From NCBI GenBank assembly GCA_030840805.1, contig JAVEDU010000089.1:1-61405 (forward strand): a stretch of 61,405 bases of DNA. Direction: 5' to 3'. The position numbers and the translations under genes are program-made. The notes beneath the pieces are model-generated. The model was not told the DNA's origin. It saw only the letters and a program-made list of their open reading frames with translations, and did no database searches. Every line of letters begins with the position of its first letter. The stretch's first letter is position 1. Of the stretch, positions 39,577-47,988 are shown piece by piece. The stretch comes from Actinomycetota bacterium (GTDB lineage Bacteria > Actinomycetota > Actinomycetes > Mycobacteriales > HKI-0501).

Positions 39577-41833
39577 GTGCCACCGCCACGCGCAGGCGCC
39601 GGGCGGCGTAGGCGCAGGGGCCCACGGCGATGCCGGCGAGCTCGGCGAGGGCGAAGCGCCGCGGGAAGCTCGCGCTCCGGGCATTGTTCTTCGCCGAGGT
39701 CGGCGCGAAGAGGAAGTGGGCCGCCCGCGGCAGCCGCCGCGCGACCTCCCACACGGTGGACTTGTCCCGCGCGGTCTGCGCGCACAGCATCGCGGTGATC
39801 CCGCGCCCGTAGCTGTGCAGCTGCCGGAGCAGCTCGTCGGCGTGCTCGCGGTGGTCGTGCCGGACCAGGGCGTCGGGTGCGTACGCGAGCACCCGGCCGG
39901 ACCGGATGACCCGGAGGAACAGCTCGAGGTCCTCGCCCGAGCGGCACGAGGTTCCCGGGCCGAGGTTCTCGTCGTAGCCACCGAGGGCGAGCAACGCGTC
40001 GCGGCGGAAGGCCGCGTTGTTCCCCGAACCGAATGCACCGGCGGCGAACGGGTACAGGCTCGGCCGGTCGTGGCGCGGGTCGAGGTCGAACCGCTTCGGC
40101 TCCAGTCCCTTCGCGAAGCCGCCGTACTGCTCGAACCACACCTGGGCGGGGGTGTCGAGGCGCCGGGCGAGCACGAGCCCGGTCACGCAGGCGACGTCCG
40201 GGGAGTCGAACGCCGCGACCAGCGACTCGATCCAGTAGCGGTCCACCACGACGTCGTCGTCGGAGAACGCCACGAACTCGCCCCGGGCCGCGGCGAGGCC
40301 GCGGTTCCGGGCAGCCGACGCGCCGGGGCGCTCCGACTCCAGGTACCGCACGCCGTTCTCCGCGGCGAACGCGCGCAGGGCGGTCGCGGACGACGTGTCG
40401 TCGTGCCCGTCGTCCACCAGCAGGACCTCGAGGTTCGGCCACTGCGTGGCGAGCACGGAGCGGATCGCGCGCATGGCCAGCTCGGGACGGCCCTTGGTCG
40501 GCATCACCACGCTCACCGGCGGCGCGTGCGCGTCCGGGGCGGCCGGCGGCGGCGGGACGTCCACGGCGCTCAGCTCGCCGAGCCTCGCCTCGACGGCCGT
40601 GATGTGCTCGGGGCGGTCCCACGGGACCTGGAGCAGCGCGAGCGGCGTACGGCCGGTGCGGACCAGCAGCTCCGCGCCACCGTAGGTCTCGCCGTCGTGG
40701 CGGCGCAGCGGGAGCGGAAGTCGGCCGTTCCGCAGGTCGGCGACGTCGACGTCCGCCACCAGCACCGGACGGAAGCGGGTGGCCCCGCCGGGCCGCGCGG
40801 CGCTGCCGCCGGGCTCGCCGCCCGCGTACTCCACGCCCGCCCCGGCGGCCGCGAGGCTGAGGCGGCCCCGGAGGTAGCCGATGCCGGCGGCGGCCACGGA
40901 CGCGACGATGACCGTCGCGGCCCCGGCGCCGGCGAGCCGGCCCCGGCCGAGCCGGCCCAGCTCACGGAGCACGGCGCGGGGCAGGACGTGCTGGACGTAG
41001 CGACGCTCGGTCTCGAGCGCGTCGTCGGGGCCGACGAGACGCGAGACCATCGCCTTGGAGACACCCTCGCCGAGCGACCGCCGGATCGCGTACCGCGGCT
41101 GGACCCGGTCCTCGGTCACGCGGTGGCGGACCTTGGCATCGGGCAGGTACCTGATCCGCGCACCGGGCCTGGCCTGGCGCAACCGGATGCAGAGCTCGGT
41201 CTCCTCGCACCCGGTCGGCAGGGTGCCGACCCGGCCCACCTGGTCGGAGAACACGCCGGCGAGATCGAAGACCTCACGCCGGAAGGCCATGGCGGCGCCG
41301 ATCACGTTCCGGACGTCCGCGTCCGTCTCGGGCATTCCGCGGTACGCGCAGCCGACGATCCAGTCGAGCTCCGGCGGGAACCAGGCGGGTCGCTCCCCGC
41401 CCGGCCACCGCGGCACCGGGGCCGTGCCGACACCGAGGACGTCGGGCTCCGCGAACGCTTCGACCATCGCGGCGAGCCAGCCCGGGTCGGCGGTCGCGTC
41501 GTCGTCGAGGAACGCGACGATGCTGCCACCACCGGTCGTGATTCCGGTGTTGCGCCCCCCGGAGAGGCCGCGCTTGCCGGCGTTGGGGACGACCGTCACC
41601 CGGTCGAGCCCACCGAAGGTCTCGGTGGCGCGGGCGAACAGCTCGTCGTTGTGGTCGATGACCACGACGACCTCGTCGCCCGTGGAGAGCTGCGAGGTCA
41701 CCGACCGCACCGCGTCGACGATGTCGTCCCAGCGGCGCATCGTGTACGCGCAGATGACGACCGACACCGTCTCCCCGAGGGGGGTACCGCTCCGAGCGAG
41801 GTCCGTGCCGACACCGGTGTCCGGCAGGGTCAC
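39566..41833 (-). CDS. Two-domain family 2 glycosyltransferase
   Basis: 755 residues with two GT-A glycosyltransferase family 2 domains. Domain A (about 20-300): VSVVICAYTMRRWDDI, nucleotide-sugar DxD in VAFLDDDAT, CEETELCIRLRQ. A linker of about 150 residues includes one hydrophobic helix (GAATVIVASVAAAGIGYL). Domain B (about 435-690): VSVVMPTKGRPELA, DxD in VAFSDDDVV, GEDLELFLRV. It transfers sugars from nucleotide donors on the cytoplasmic side, possibly two consecutive linkages. The GTG start at 41833 overlaps the upstream GT gene stop (GTGA). Donor sugars cannot be deduced. Confidence 0.93.
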   Translation of the reverse strand: MTLPDTGVGTDLARSGTPLGETVSVVICAYTMRRWDDIVDAVRSVTSQLSTGDEVVVVIDHNDELFARATETFGGLDRVTVVPNAGKRGLSGGRNTGITTGGGSIVAFLDDDATADPGWLAAMVEAFAEPDVLGVGTAPVPRWPGGERPAWFPPELDWIVGCAYRGMPETDADVRNVIGAAMAFRREVFDLAGVFSDQVGRVGTLPTGCEETELCIRLRQARPGARIRYLPDAKVRHRVTEDRVQPRYAIRRSLGEGVSKAMVSRLVGPDDALETERRYVQHVLPRAVLRELGRLGRGRLAGAGAATVIVASVAAAGIGYLRGRLSLAAAGAGVEYAGGEPGGSAARPGGATRFRPVLVADVDVADLRNGRLPLPLRRHDGETYGGAELLVRTGRTPLALLQVPWDRPEHITAVEARLGELSAVDVPPPPAAPDAHAPPVSVVMPTKGRPELAMRAIRSVLATQWPNLEVLLVDDGHDDTSSATALRAFAAENGVRYLESERPGASAARNRGLAAARGEFVAFSDDDVVVDRYWIESLVAAFDSPDVACVTGLVLARRLDTPAQVWFEQYGGFAKGLEPKRFDLDPRHDRPSLYPFAAGAFGSGNNAAFRRDALLALGGYDENLGPGTSCRSGEDLELFLRVIRSGRVLAYAPDALVRHDHREHADELLRQLHSYGRGITAMLCAQTARDKSTVWEVARRLPRAAHFLFAPTSAKNNARSASFPRRFALAELAGIAVGPCAYAARRLRVAVARAR

Positions 41834-42684
41834 AGGGACACCCTCGACTCGACGGCGGAGGCGGAGTGGGACCGGGCCTCGGGCACCACGATGACGCGGG
41901 CGACCGGGGCCGCCGGGGCGGGGGCGAGCGGACGCGCCGGCGGGAGGGCGGTGAACCGCTCGCGCAGGATCGTCGCGAGGACGCGGAACCCGTCCCGGAA
42001 CGTCCGGAGGTTGCTCTCCCCGAACCGCCGCTCGCTCTCGAAGCTCGGCACCTCGCGGATCACGAGCCCGGCCTTGGCCACGCGGGTGTTGATCAGGGTC
42101 TCGATCTCGAAGCCGTCGCCCCAGCGCGGGCCCGAGCGGTCGTGCGGGTCGGGCAGGGCGAACGTGGCGACGCAGTCCCGGCGGAAGGCGTTGTAGCCAT
42201 AGCAGAGGTCGGAGTAGCGGGTCCGGAACAGGAGGTTCGTGGTGCCGTTCAGGAAACGGTTCCCGAGGTCCCGAAGAAGGCTGATGTCGTCGCTGCCCCC
42301 ACCCAGGGCGAAGCGGGTGCCCTTGGCGTAGTCCGCGCCGGCCCGGAGCGGGGCGACGAAGCTCGGGATCTCGGCGGGGTCCATCGAGCCGTCGGCGTCG
42401 ATCATGACGATGTACTCACCGGTGCAGGCGGCGAAGCCGGCGGCGAGCGCATTACCCTTGCCCCGGCGGGCCTGCTGGACGACGACGATGTCGGGCCGGA
42501 TGCCGAGGGCCACCTCGACCGTGCCGTCCACCGAGCCGCCGTCCACGAGCACGATCTCGGTCACCGAGTCGGGGAGGGCCTCCAGTACGAAGGGGATGTT
42601 CCGGGCCTCGTTGCGCGTCGGGATGACCACGCTGATGCTCGGCGTACCGCCCCCGGGCACGGAGAGTTCCTCGTTCTGAGTCAT
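41830..42684 (-). CDS. Family 2 glycosyltransferase, polyprenyl-phosphate mannose/glucose synthase-like
   Basis: 284 residues, GT-A fold: ISVVIPTRNEARNIPFVLEAL, DGGSVDGTVEVA, MIDADGSMDPAEI (DxD) and a C-terminal RFGESNLRTFRDGFRVL motif typical of DPM1-like enzymes that charge polyprenyl phosphate. It lacks the C-terminal membrane anchor of some relatives. ATG at 42684 has GGGGG about eight bases upstream. First gene of the minus-strand polysaccharide operon; a structured leader (42700-42743) precedes it. It may start the lipid-linked repeat unit or supply a polyprenyl-phosphate sugar for the GT-C-like proteins. Confidence 0.92.
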   Translation of the reverse strand: MTQNEELSVPGGGTPSISVVIPTRNEARNIPFVLEALPDSVTEIVLVDGGSVDGTVEVALGIRPDIVVVQQARRGKGNALAAGFAACTGEYIVMIDADGSMDPAEIPSFVAPLRAGADYAKGTRFALGGGSDDISLLRDLGNRFLNGTTNLLFRTRYSDLCYGYNAFRRDCVATFALPDPHDRSGPRWGDGFEIETLINTRVAKAGLVIREVPSFESERRFGESNLRTFRDGFRVLATILRERFTALPPARPLAPAPAAPVARVIVVPEARSHSASAVESRVSL

Positions 42685-42699
42685 GCAACAGCCCCCATT

Positions 42700-42743
42700 G
42701 ATCCACAGTCGTCGGTCGAGGTGACTCGAAGCCGACGTGGATC
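42700..42743 (-). promoter_or_regulatory. Interrupted hairpin in the leader of the polysaccharide operon
   Basis: GATCCAC/GTGGATC (seven pairs), GTCGG/CCGAC (five) and TCGA/TCGA (four) nest around a GGTGAC loop, with small bulges on each side. It lies 16 bases upstream of the first start codon, next to the ribosome site. The remaining 240 bases of the gap to 42985 show no gene and no other strong repeat. It could be an operator or a leader-RNA structure that controls translation. Confidence 0.45.
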
Positions 42744-42985
42744 CCGAGTCGCCGCGGGCGCAGTTGCCCCGCTGGCCCGCGGGCCGGCTGATCACATGTA
42801 ACCCGACGTGACGGCGTGCTCCTGACCACGGAGTTGCGAATCACCCAGGTGCGTTCGGAATCTGGCCGAAAGGACGATAAAGTTCTCGCCGTACGCGACT
42901 CCACAACTACAGCGGGTGACTCCGGTTGCCCTCCGGGTGACGACGTCGGCCGAGCGGTGCGGACCTTCGCGTCCGGAGAGGAAGC

Positions 42986-43174
42986 GTGATGACGGACGGT
43001 ACGCAGCGATGTGCCTGTGGTCACGATCGCGAGGCGCACGAGCACTATCGCCGCGGCTCGGAATGCGTTCTGTGCCCAGATGGTGACTGCCCCCGTTTCC
43101 GCCCGGACGGGTCTCCCGTACGACGGCTGCTCGGCTTCGTCCGGCGGGCCGGCGGTACCGGCCGCCCGCGATAG
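42986..43174 (+). CDS. Small Cys/His-rich, probable zinc-binding protein
   Basis: 62 residues. CACGHDREAHEHYRRGSECVLC, followed by DGDCPRF, holds four to five Cys and three His in a pattern (CxCGH-x4-HEHYR-x5-CxxC) that recurs in small actinobacterial proteins I recall but cannot name. The tail is basic. GTG at 42986 (or the ATG just after it) follows GGAGAGGAAGC. It probably folds around one zinc ion. Stands alone between the polysaccharide operon and convergent corA, three bases from the corA stop. Confidence 0.65.
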   Translation: MMTDGTQRCACGHDREAHEHYRRGSECVLCPDGDCPRFRPDGSPVRRLLGFVRRAGGTGRPR

Positions 43175-43177
43175 GCC

Positions 43178-44545
43178 CTACAGCCAGCCGCTCCGGCGGA
43201 ACCCCCGGTACAGCCCACCGCAGACGGTGGCCATGAGCAGCAGCACGACCCCGTAGCCGTACCGCCAGTGCAGCTCCGGCATGTGCTCGAAGTTCATGCC
43301 GTAGACCCCGGCGATCATCGTGGGTACCGCGGCGATCGCCACCCACGACGAGATCTTGCGCATGTCGTTGTTCTGCTGGATGCCGATCTGCGCGAGGTCG
43401 GCCTGCAGGATCGACGTGAGCAGGTCGTCGAACCCGGCCACCGAGTCGGTGACCCGCTGCTGGTGGTCGGCGATGTCGCGGATGTACCGCTGGATCTCCA
43501 GCGGCACGCTCGGCACCTGGCCGGAGACCAGCATCTCCAGCGGCCGGCCGAGCGGGACGACGGCACGCTTGAACTCCAGCAGCTCGCGCCGCAGGTGGTA
43601 GATCCTCTGCACGTCGGTGGCCTGCCGGCTGAACACGCCGTTCTCCACCTCGTCGATGTCGTCCTCGATCGCCTGGACGACCTCCTCGTACCGATCGACG
43701 ATGTTGTCGGTGATCCCGTGGAAGACCGCCCAGGGACCGTGGCGCAGCAGGTCGGCGCGCTCGTCCAGTTCCGCGCGCACCCCGACGAGCCGGCACGCGT
43801 CCTTGTGGCGGACGCTCACCACGTACTCGGCGCCGATGAACAGCATCACGTCGCCGGTCTCCACGACCTCGCTGGTCACCGTGAGCTCGTCGTGGTCGCA
43901 GTACCGCGCGGTCTTGAGGACCACGAACGTCATGTCGCTGTAGCGCTCGAGCTTCGGCCGCTGGTGTGCCTTGACCGCGTCCTCCACCGCGAGGGGGTGG
44001 AGGCCGAACGTCTCGGCGATCTCGGCGAACTCCTCCTCGGTGGGCTCGTGCACGCCGAGCCAGACGAACCCGTTGTGGCTCTCCCGCGCCGCCGCGAAGG
44101 CCTCCGCGTAGTGCCGGTACCCGGGCTGGCGCACCCCGTCGATGTACAGCGCGCAGTCGACCACGCACGGCGGATGCGCGGGCGCGCCGTCCGGCTCCGC
44201 GCCGTCCGGCTCGGGCGAGGTGCGGACCTCCAGCGGCGCGGGGTGCCGGCTCGCCTCGTCGAGGACCTCCAGCGGGCGGGTCGGCCGGCTCGCCTCGTCG
44301 AGGACCACCAGCGGCGCAGGGTGCCGGCTCGCCTCGTCGAGGACCTCCAGCGGGCGGGTCGGCCGGGTGTCCTCCTCGCCGCGCACGTCGAGCGGTTCAC
44401 GCGGGCGCTCCGCCTCGACGGGCAGTGCGTCCGGAACGAACTCGTCGCCGGGCGGTACGACGAGGACACGGACGACCTTCGGCCGGGCCTGCGCCGACTC
44501 GGGCATCTGCTCGTCGGCTGTCTTCTCGTCGGCCACGTCGCTCAC
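43178..44545 (-). CDS. corA: CorA-family magnesium/cobalt transporter with repetitive N-terminal extension
   Basis: 455 residues. The CorA core (about 125-455) ends in two transmembrane helices with the selectivity signature GMN in YGMNFEHMPELHWRYGYG; the cytoplasmic funnel helices precede it. CorA forms a pentameric Mg2+ channel. Residues 1-120 are an added acidic, Pro-rich extension not present in typical CorA (about 320 residues), with three 13-residue repeats of the type LEVLDEASRHPAP. The GTG start at 44545 opens inside this extension. A shorter start after the repeats cannot be ruled out but none has a better ribosome site. Confidence 0.93.
   Translation of the reverse strand: MSDVADEKTADEQMPESAQARPKVVRVLVVPPGDEFVPDALPVEAERPREPLDVRGEEDTRPTRPLEVLDEASRHPAPLVVLDEASRPTRPLEVLDEASRHPAPLEVRTSPEPDGAEPDGAPAHPPCVVDCALYIDGVRQPGYRHYAEAFAAARESHNGFVWLGVHEPTEEEFAEIAETFGLHPLAVEDAVKAHQRPKLERYSDMTFVVLKTARYCDHDELTVTSEVVETGDVMLFIGAEYVVSVRHKDACRLVGVRAELDERADLLRHGPWAVFHGITDNIVDRYEEVVQAIEDDIDEVENGVFSRQATDVQRIYHLRRELLEFKRAVVPLGRPLEMLVSGQVPSVPLEIQRYIRDIADHQQRVTDSVAGFDDLLTSILQADLAQIGIQQNNDMRKISSWVAIAAVPTMIAGVYGMNFEHMPELHWRYGYGVVLLLMATVCGGLYRGFRRSGWL
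44234..44350 (-). repeat. Tandem 39-base repeat within corA
   Basis: Three in-frame units encode LEVLDEASRHPAP, LVVLDEASRPTRP and LEVLDEASRHPAP (residues 66-104). Units one and three are nearly identical in DNA, giving a 78-base super-repeat. Likely generated by slippage or unequal exchange; length may vary between strains. Confidence 0.85.
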
Positions 44546-44631
44546 CTCCCACCCGCGCCGCGGCGAGGTCCGCCGGGCAATCGCCCAAGGCTACGCCGCG
44601 TGACCTGCGGTGATGCGGAGATTTCGCTGCG

Positions 44632-45780
44632 CTACAGCCCCAATTCGCGGGCGATCAGCATGCGCTGCACCTCGGAGGTGCCCTCGCCGATCTCCAGGAT
44701 CTTCGAATCGCGCCACATCCGAGCCACGGGGTACTCGTTCATGAACCCGTACCCGCCGTGGATCTGCGTCGCGTCCCGGGCGTTGTCGACGGCGATCGTG
44801 CTGCTGTACAGCTTCGCGATCGCGGCCTCCCGCTTGAACGGCTTGCCCGCGAGCATCTTCCGCGCCGCGTCGTGGTAGGCGAGGCGCGCGACGTGCGTCC
44901 GCATCTCCATGTCCGCGATCTTGAACTGGATGGCCTGGTACCTGCCGATCGGCTGACCGAACGCCTCCCGCTCCCGGGCGTACTTGACGCTCTCGTCCAC
45001 GCACCCCTGGGCGAGCCCGACGGCGAGCGCGGAGATCGCGATGCGGCCCTCGTCCAGCGTGCGGAGGAACTGCGCGTACCCGCGGCCCTGCTCGCCGAGG
45101 AGGTTCTCGGCGGGCACATGGCAGTCGTCGAAGGACAGCTCCCGGGTGTCGGAGCAGTTCCAGCCGACCTTGGAGTACTTCGGCGCCACGCCGAAGCCCG
45201 TCGTCCCGGCCGGGACGACGATCGACGAGATGTCCTTCCGGCCGTCGGCCTTGGTGCCGGTGACCGCCGTGACGGTGACGATGCTGGTGATGTCGGTGCC
45301 GGAGTTCGTGATGAACGCCTTGGTCCCGTTGATCACCCAGTCCCCGCCGTCGAGGTGCGCGGTCGTCCGGGTGGCGCCCGCGTCCGAGCCGCCGCCCGGC
45401 TCGGTGAGTCCGAAGCCGCCGAGCCGGCGCCCCGCCACCAGATCGGGGAGCCAGCGCTCCTGCTGCGCCCGGCTGCCGAAGCGGTACAGCGGCATCGCGC
45501 CGAGCCCGACACCCGCCTCCAGGGTGATCGAGACCGACGAGTCGACCCGGGCCAGCTCCTCCAGCGCCAGACAGAGCGCGAAGTAGTCGCCGCCCTGACC
45601 GCCCCACTCCTCGGGGAACGGAAGACCGAAGAGTCCCATCTCGCCCATCTGCGCGACGATCTCGTACGGGAACTCCTGCCGCTCGTACAGCTCGCCGATC
45701 TGCGGCGCGACGACCTTGTGCGCGAAGTCCTCGACGGAGGCGCGCAGTGCCTCGTACTCGTCGGACAGTCCGTGGTCCAT
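44632..45780 (-). CDS. Acyl-CoA dehydrogenase, likely isovaleryl/branched-chain type
   Basis: 382-residue FAD flavoprotein. FGLTEPGGGSDAG (FAD/substrate site), KAFITNSG and the C-terminal QIHGGYGFMNEYPVARMWRDSKI...GEGTSEVQR signature match the ACAD family; Glu in the GTSE region serves as base or partner. It lies 10 bases downstream of the carboxyltransferase gene and is probably co-transcribed with it, as fadE19 is with accD1 in mycobacterial leucine breakdown. That context suggests isovaleryl-CoA or 2-methylbutyryl-CoA as substrate. Confidence 0.95.
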   Translation of the reverse strand: MDHGLSDEYEALRASVEDFAHKVVAPQIGELYERQEFPYEIVAQMGEMGLFGLPFPEEWGGQGGDYFALCLALEELARVDSSVSITLEAGVGLGAMPLYRFGSRAQQERWLPDLVAGRRLGGFGLTEPGGGSDAGATRTTAHLDGGDWVINGTKAFITNSGTDITSIVTVTAVTGTKADGRKDISSIVVPAGTTGFGVAPKYSKVGWNCSDTRELSFDDCHVPAENLLGEQGRGYAQFLRTLDEGRIAISALAVGLAQGCVDESVKYAREREAFGQPIGRYQAIQFKIADMEMRTHVARLAYHDAARKMLAGKPFKREAAIAKLYSSTIAVDNARDATQIHGGYGFMNEYPVARMWRDSKILEIGEGTSEVQRMLIARELGL

Positions 45781-45790
45781 CGGGTGCCTC

Positions 45791-47374
45791 TCAGACCGGG
45801 GTGACGCCGTGGCGGCGCCGGGAGAACGAACGATCCTTGCCGCGCGCGGCCGCGAACCGGGCGATGAGCTCGGCGCGGAGCTCGGCCGGCTCGACGATCG
45901 TGTCCACGACCAGCTCGGCGGCGAGGTGCACGATGTCGATGTCGGTCTCGTACTCGTCGCGCTTCTGCTGCACGAACGCCGCCCGCTCGTCCGGGTCGCC
46001 GATGGCCGCGATCTTGTTCGCGTAGACGGCGTTCACCGCCGCCTCGGCGCCCATCACGGCGATCTTCGCGGTCGGCAGCGCGATCGTCGCGTCCGGGTCG
46101 AACCCGGGACCGGCCATCGCGTACAGGCCGGCGCCGTAGGCCTTCCGCACCACCACGCAGATCTTCGGCACGGTGGCCTCACTGACCGCGGTGATCATCT
46201 TGGCGCCGTGCCGGATGATGCCCTGCCTCTCCACCGCGCTGCCGACCATGAATCCCGGTACGTCGGAGAGGAACAGCAACGGGATGTTGAACGCGTCGCA
46301 CAGCTGGACGAACCGCGTCGCCTTGTCCGCGGAGTCCACGAACAGCACGCCACCCTTGAACATCGAGTTGTTGCCGACGACGCCGACGACCTCGCCGTTC
46401 AGCCGGCCGAGGCCCACGGTGAGCTCCCTGGCCCACAGTGCGTGGATCTCGAAGAACGACTCCGGGTCGAGGATCCCCTTGGCGTACCGCCGCATGTCGA
46501 ACGCCTGCCGGTCGCTCTCCGGCACCATGGCACCAATGTCCACAGTGGACTCCACAGCCTGTGGACAGTGGGCGGGCGGCTCCTGCGTCCAGTTCGACGG
46601 GAAGTACGACAAATGCCGCCGCACCGTCTCGATCGCCTCGGCCTCGGTCTTCACCAGGAAGTGCCCGACCCCGGACTGTGCACAGTGGACACGCGCACCG
46701 CCCATGTCCTCGAGCGTGGTCTTCTCGCCGGTGACCATCTCCACCATCCGGTCGGACCCTAGGTACATCGAGGCGTTGCCCTCGACCATCACCACGACGT
46801 CGCAGAACGCCGGGATGTATGCCCCACCCGCCGCGGACGGGCCGAACAGCGCACACACCTGCGGGATGGACCCGGACGCGCGGACCTGGGTGTGGAAGAT
46901 CTTGCCCGCGCCCCGGCGGCCCGGGAACAGGTCCACCTGGTCGGTGATCCGGGCACCCGCCGAGTCGACGAGGTACACCATCGGGACGCCATCGGCGTAC
47001 GCCCGCTCGATGATCCGGATGATCTTCTCGACCGTCCGGGCGCCCCACGAGCCGGCCTTGACGGTGGAGTCGTTGGCCATCACGCAGACCGGCCGGCCGT
47101 CGATGCGGGCGGCGCCGGTCACGACGCCGTCGGCGGGGAGGCCGGTGGCGTTCGCGTTGGCGTACCGGCCGTCCTCGACGAAGCTGCCCCCGTCCACCAG
47201 GAGGGCGACGCGCTCACGCGCGAACAGCTTGCCCTTGGCGGCGTTGGCCCGGTGGTACCGCTCCGCTCCGCCGGCCTCGATGCGGGCCCGCAGGTCCGCG
47301 AGGGCCTTGCCCGCGGGTGGGGGCTCGGTCTGGCCGTCCGTGCCGGCGTGGTCGCCGCCCGACTCGTGCGTCAC
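45791..47374 (-). CDS. Acyl-CoA carboxylase beta subunit (methylcrotonoyl-CoA carboxylase type, AccD1)
   Basis: 527-residue biotin-dependent carboxyltransferase with N- and C-terminal crotonase-like halves (YLVDSAGARITDQVDLFPGRRGAG; FLSDVPGFMVGSAVERQGIIRHGAK). KIFHTQVRASGSIPQVCALFGPSAAGGAY is typical of MCC/geranyl-CoA carboxylase beta subunits. GTG at 47374 is chosen because GGAGGG lies about eight bases upstream; a longer frame to 47416 would run into the operator. It carboxylates 3-methylcrotonyl-CoA when paired with an alpha subunit, whose biotin-carboxylase part lies at 50736-52067. A TetR-type palindrome sits 42 bases upstream. Confidence 0.95.
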   Translation of the reverse strand: MTHESGGDHAGTDGQTEPPPAGKALADLRARIEAGGAERYHRANAAKGKLFARERVALLVDGGSFVEDGRYANANATGLPADGVVTGAARIDGRPVCVMANDSTVKAGSWGARTVEKIIRIIERAYADGVPMVYLVDSAGARITDQVDLFPGRRGAGKIFHTQVRASGSIPQVCALFGPSAAGGAYIPAFCDVVVMVEGNASMYLGSDRMVEMVTGEKTTLEDMGGARVHCAQSGVGHFLVKTEAEAIETVRRHLSYFPSNWTQEPPAHCPQAVESTVDIGAMVPESDRQAFDMRRYAKGILDPESFFEIHALWARELTVGLGRLNGEVVGVVGNNSMFKGGVLFVDSADKATRFVQLCDAFNIPLLFLSDVPGFMVGSAVERQGIIRHGAKMITAVSEATVPKICVVVRKAYGAGLYAMAGPGFDPDATIALPTAKIAVMGAEAAVNAVYANKIAAIGDPDERAAFVQQKRDEYETDIDIVHLAAELVVDTIVEPAELRAELIARFAAARGKDRSFSRRRHGVTPV

Positions 47375-47415
47375 CGTGATCCCTCCGGTGGTGGGTCGCC
47401 TGGACGATCTGCTCA

Positions 47416-47437
47416 CCTAAACGATCGTTAGGTTACG
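47416..47437. promoter_or_regulatory. TetR-type operator, copy 1 (before carboxyltransferase gene)
   Basis: Core AACGATCGTT (47420-47429) is a perfect ten-base palindrome flanked by CCTA and AGGTTACG. The 22-base block matches the block at 52093-52114 at 21 of 22 positions. Placed 42 bases before the carboxyltransferase start codon, so a regulator bound here would affect the accD1-acyl-CoA dehydrogenase transcript. Confidence 0.75.
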
Positions 47438-47569
47438 CCGTCCGGTCGGCCCTTGACCAGGGCGGGGTGACCGGGATCCCGTGAGCGCAGTCACGACCGG
47501 TTTCGGAAACGATTCAGAAGGGCTGCCGGTTGAACAGGTGAGGAAACCACGCAACCCACTGGAGGAACC

Positions 47570-47671
47570 ATGCGCCGGCTCGCCGCCCAGGTACGAACCC
47601 TGGCCCGCCGCCTCGACGACTGGACCCTGTACGCCTACAACGCCCAGCCGCCGGTCCGCCGCACCCGCTGA
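47570..47671 (+). CDS. Possible 33-residue peptide
   Basis: ATG at 47570 with GGAGG five bases upstream opens MRRLAAQVRTLARRLDDWTL and ends AYNAQPPVRRTR. It is basic and may form an amphipathic helix; no family known. A GTTTC-G-GAAAC palindrome lies 60 bases upstream. It sits on the strand opposite all its neighbours, between the operator and the small membrane-protein gene. Support is the good ribosome site only. Confidence 0.4.
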   Translation: MRRLAAQVRTLARRLDDWTLYAYNAQPPVRRTR

Positions 47672-47687
47672 GCAACCCCCGCGGGAA

Positions 47688-47969
47688 TCAGCGCTCGGCG
47701 TCCGCCTCGGCGTCCGCCGGCTCGTGCTTCAACGGCCGGAGGCGGGCCCACGCCAGGAAGACGAGCCCGACGACGAGCATCCCCAGGCCGACCCACAGGT
47801 TGATGCGGATGCCGGCGGCCTTCGCCAACTCCGCGTCCGAGTCGAAGAGCCCGACCACGGCCAGCACCACGCCGTACAGCGTGAACAGGCCGCCGATCAG
47901 GTAGCGCAGGTCGAACAGCGTCGACGAACGGTCCGCGGGGTCGCGCGTCCGGTTCCCGGTCTGGGTCAT
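47688..47969 (-). CDS. Small two-helix membrane protein linked to symporter
   Basis: 93 residues, two transmembrane helices (YLIGGLFTLYGVVLAVVGLF and LWVGLGMLVVGLVFLAWARL), acidic C-terminus. Small proteins of this shape often follow sodium:solute symporter genes. It starts 19 bases after the symporter stop on the same strand (ATG at 47969 with GGAGG), so it is likely a subunit or partner of that transporter. Confidence 0.8.
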   Translation of the reverse strand: MTQTGNRTRDPADRSSTLFDLRYLIGGLFTLYGVVLAVVGLFDSDAELAKAAGIRINLWVGLGMLVVGLVFLAWARLRPLKHEPADAEADAER

Positions 47970-47988
47970 CAGAGGTCCTCCGTCCCGG

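Noticed and set aside
39716-42196. 826-residue plus-strand frame opposite the glycosyltransferases
   Set aside because: No domain, composition of a shadow; the minus-strand genes show clear GT motifs.
47438-47569. Missing biotin-carrier gene in the gap before the symporter partner
   Set aside because: No frame in this gap encodes a Met-Lys-Met biotin site or a carrier fold.
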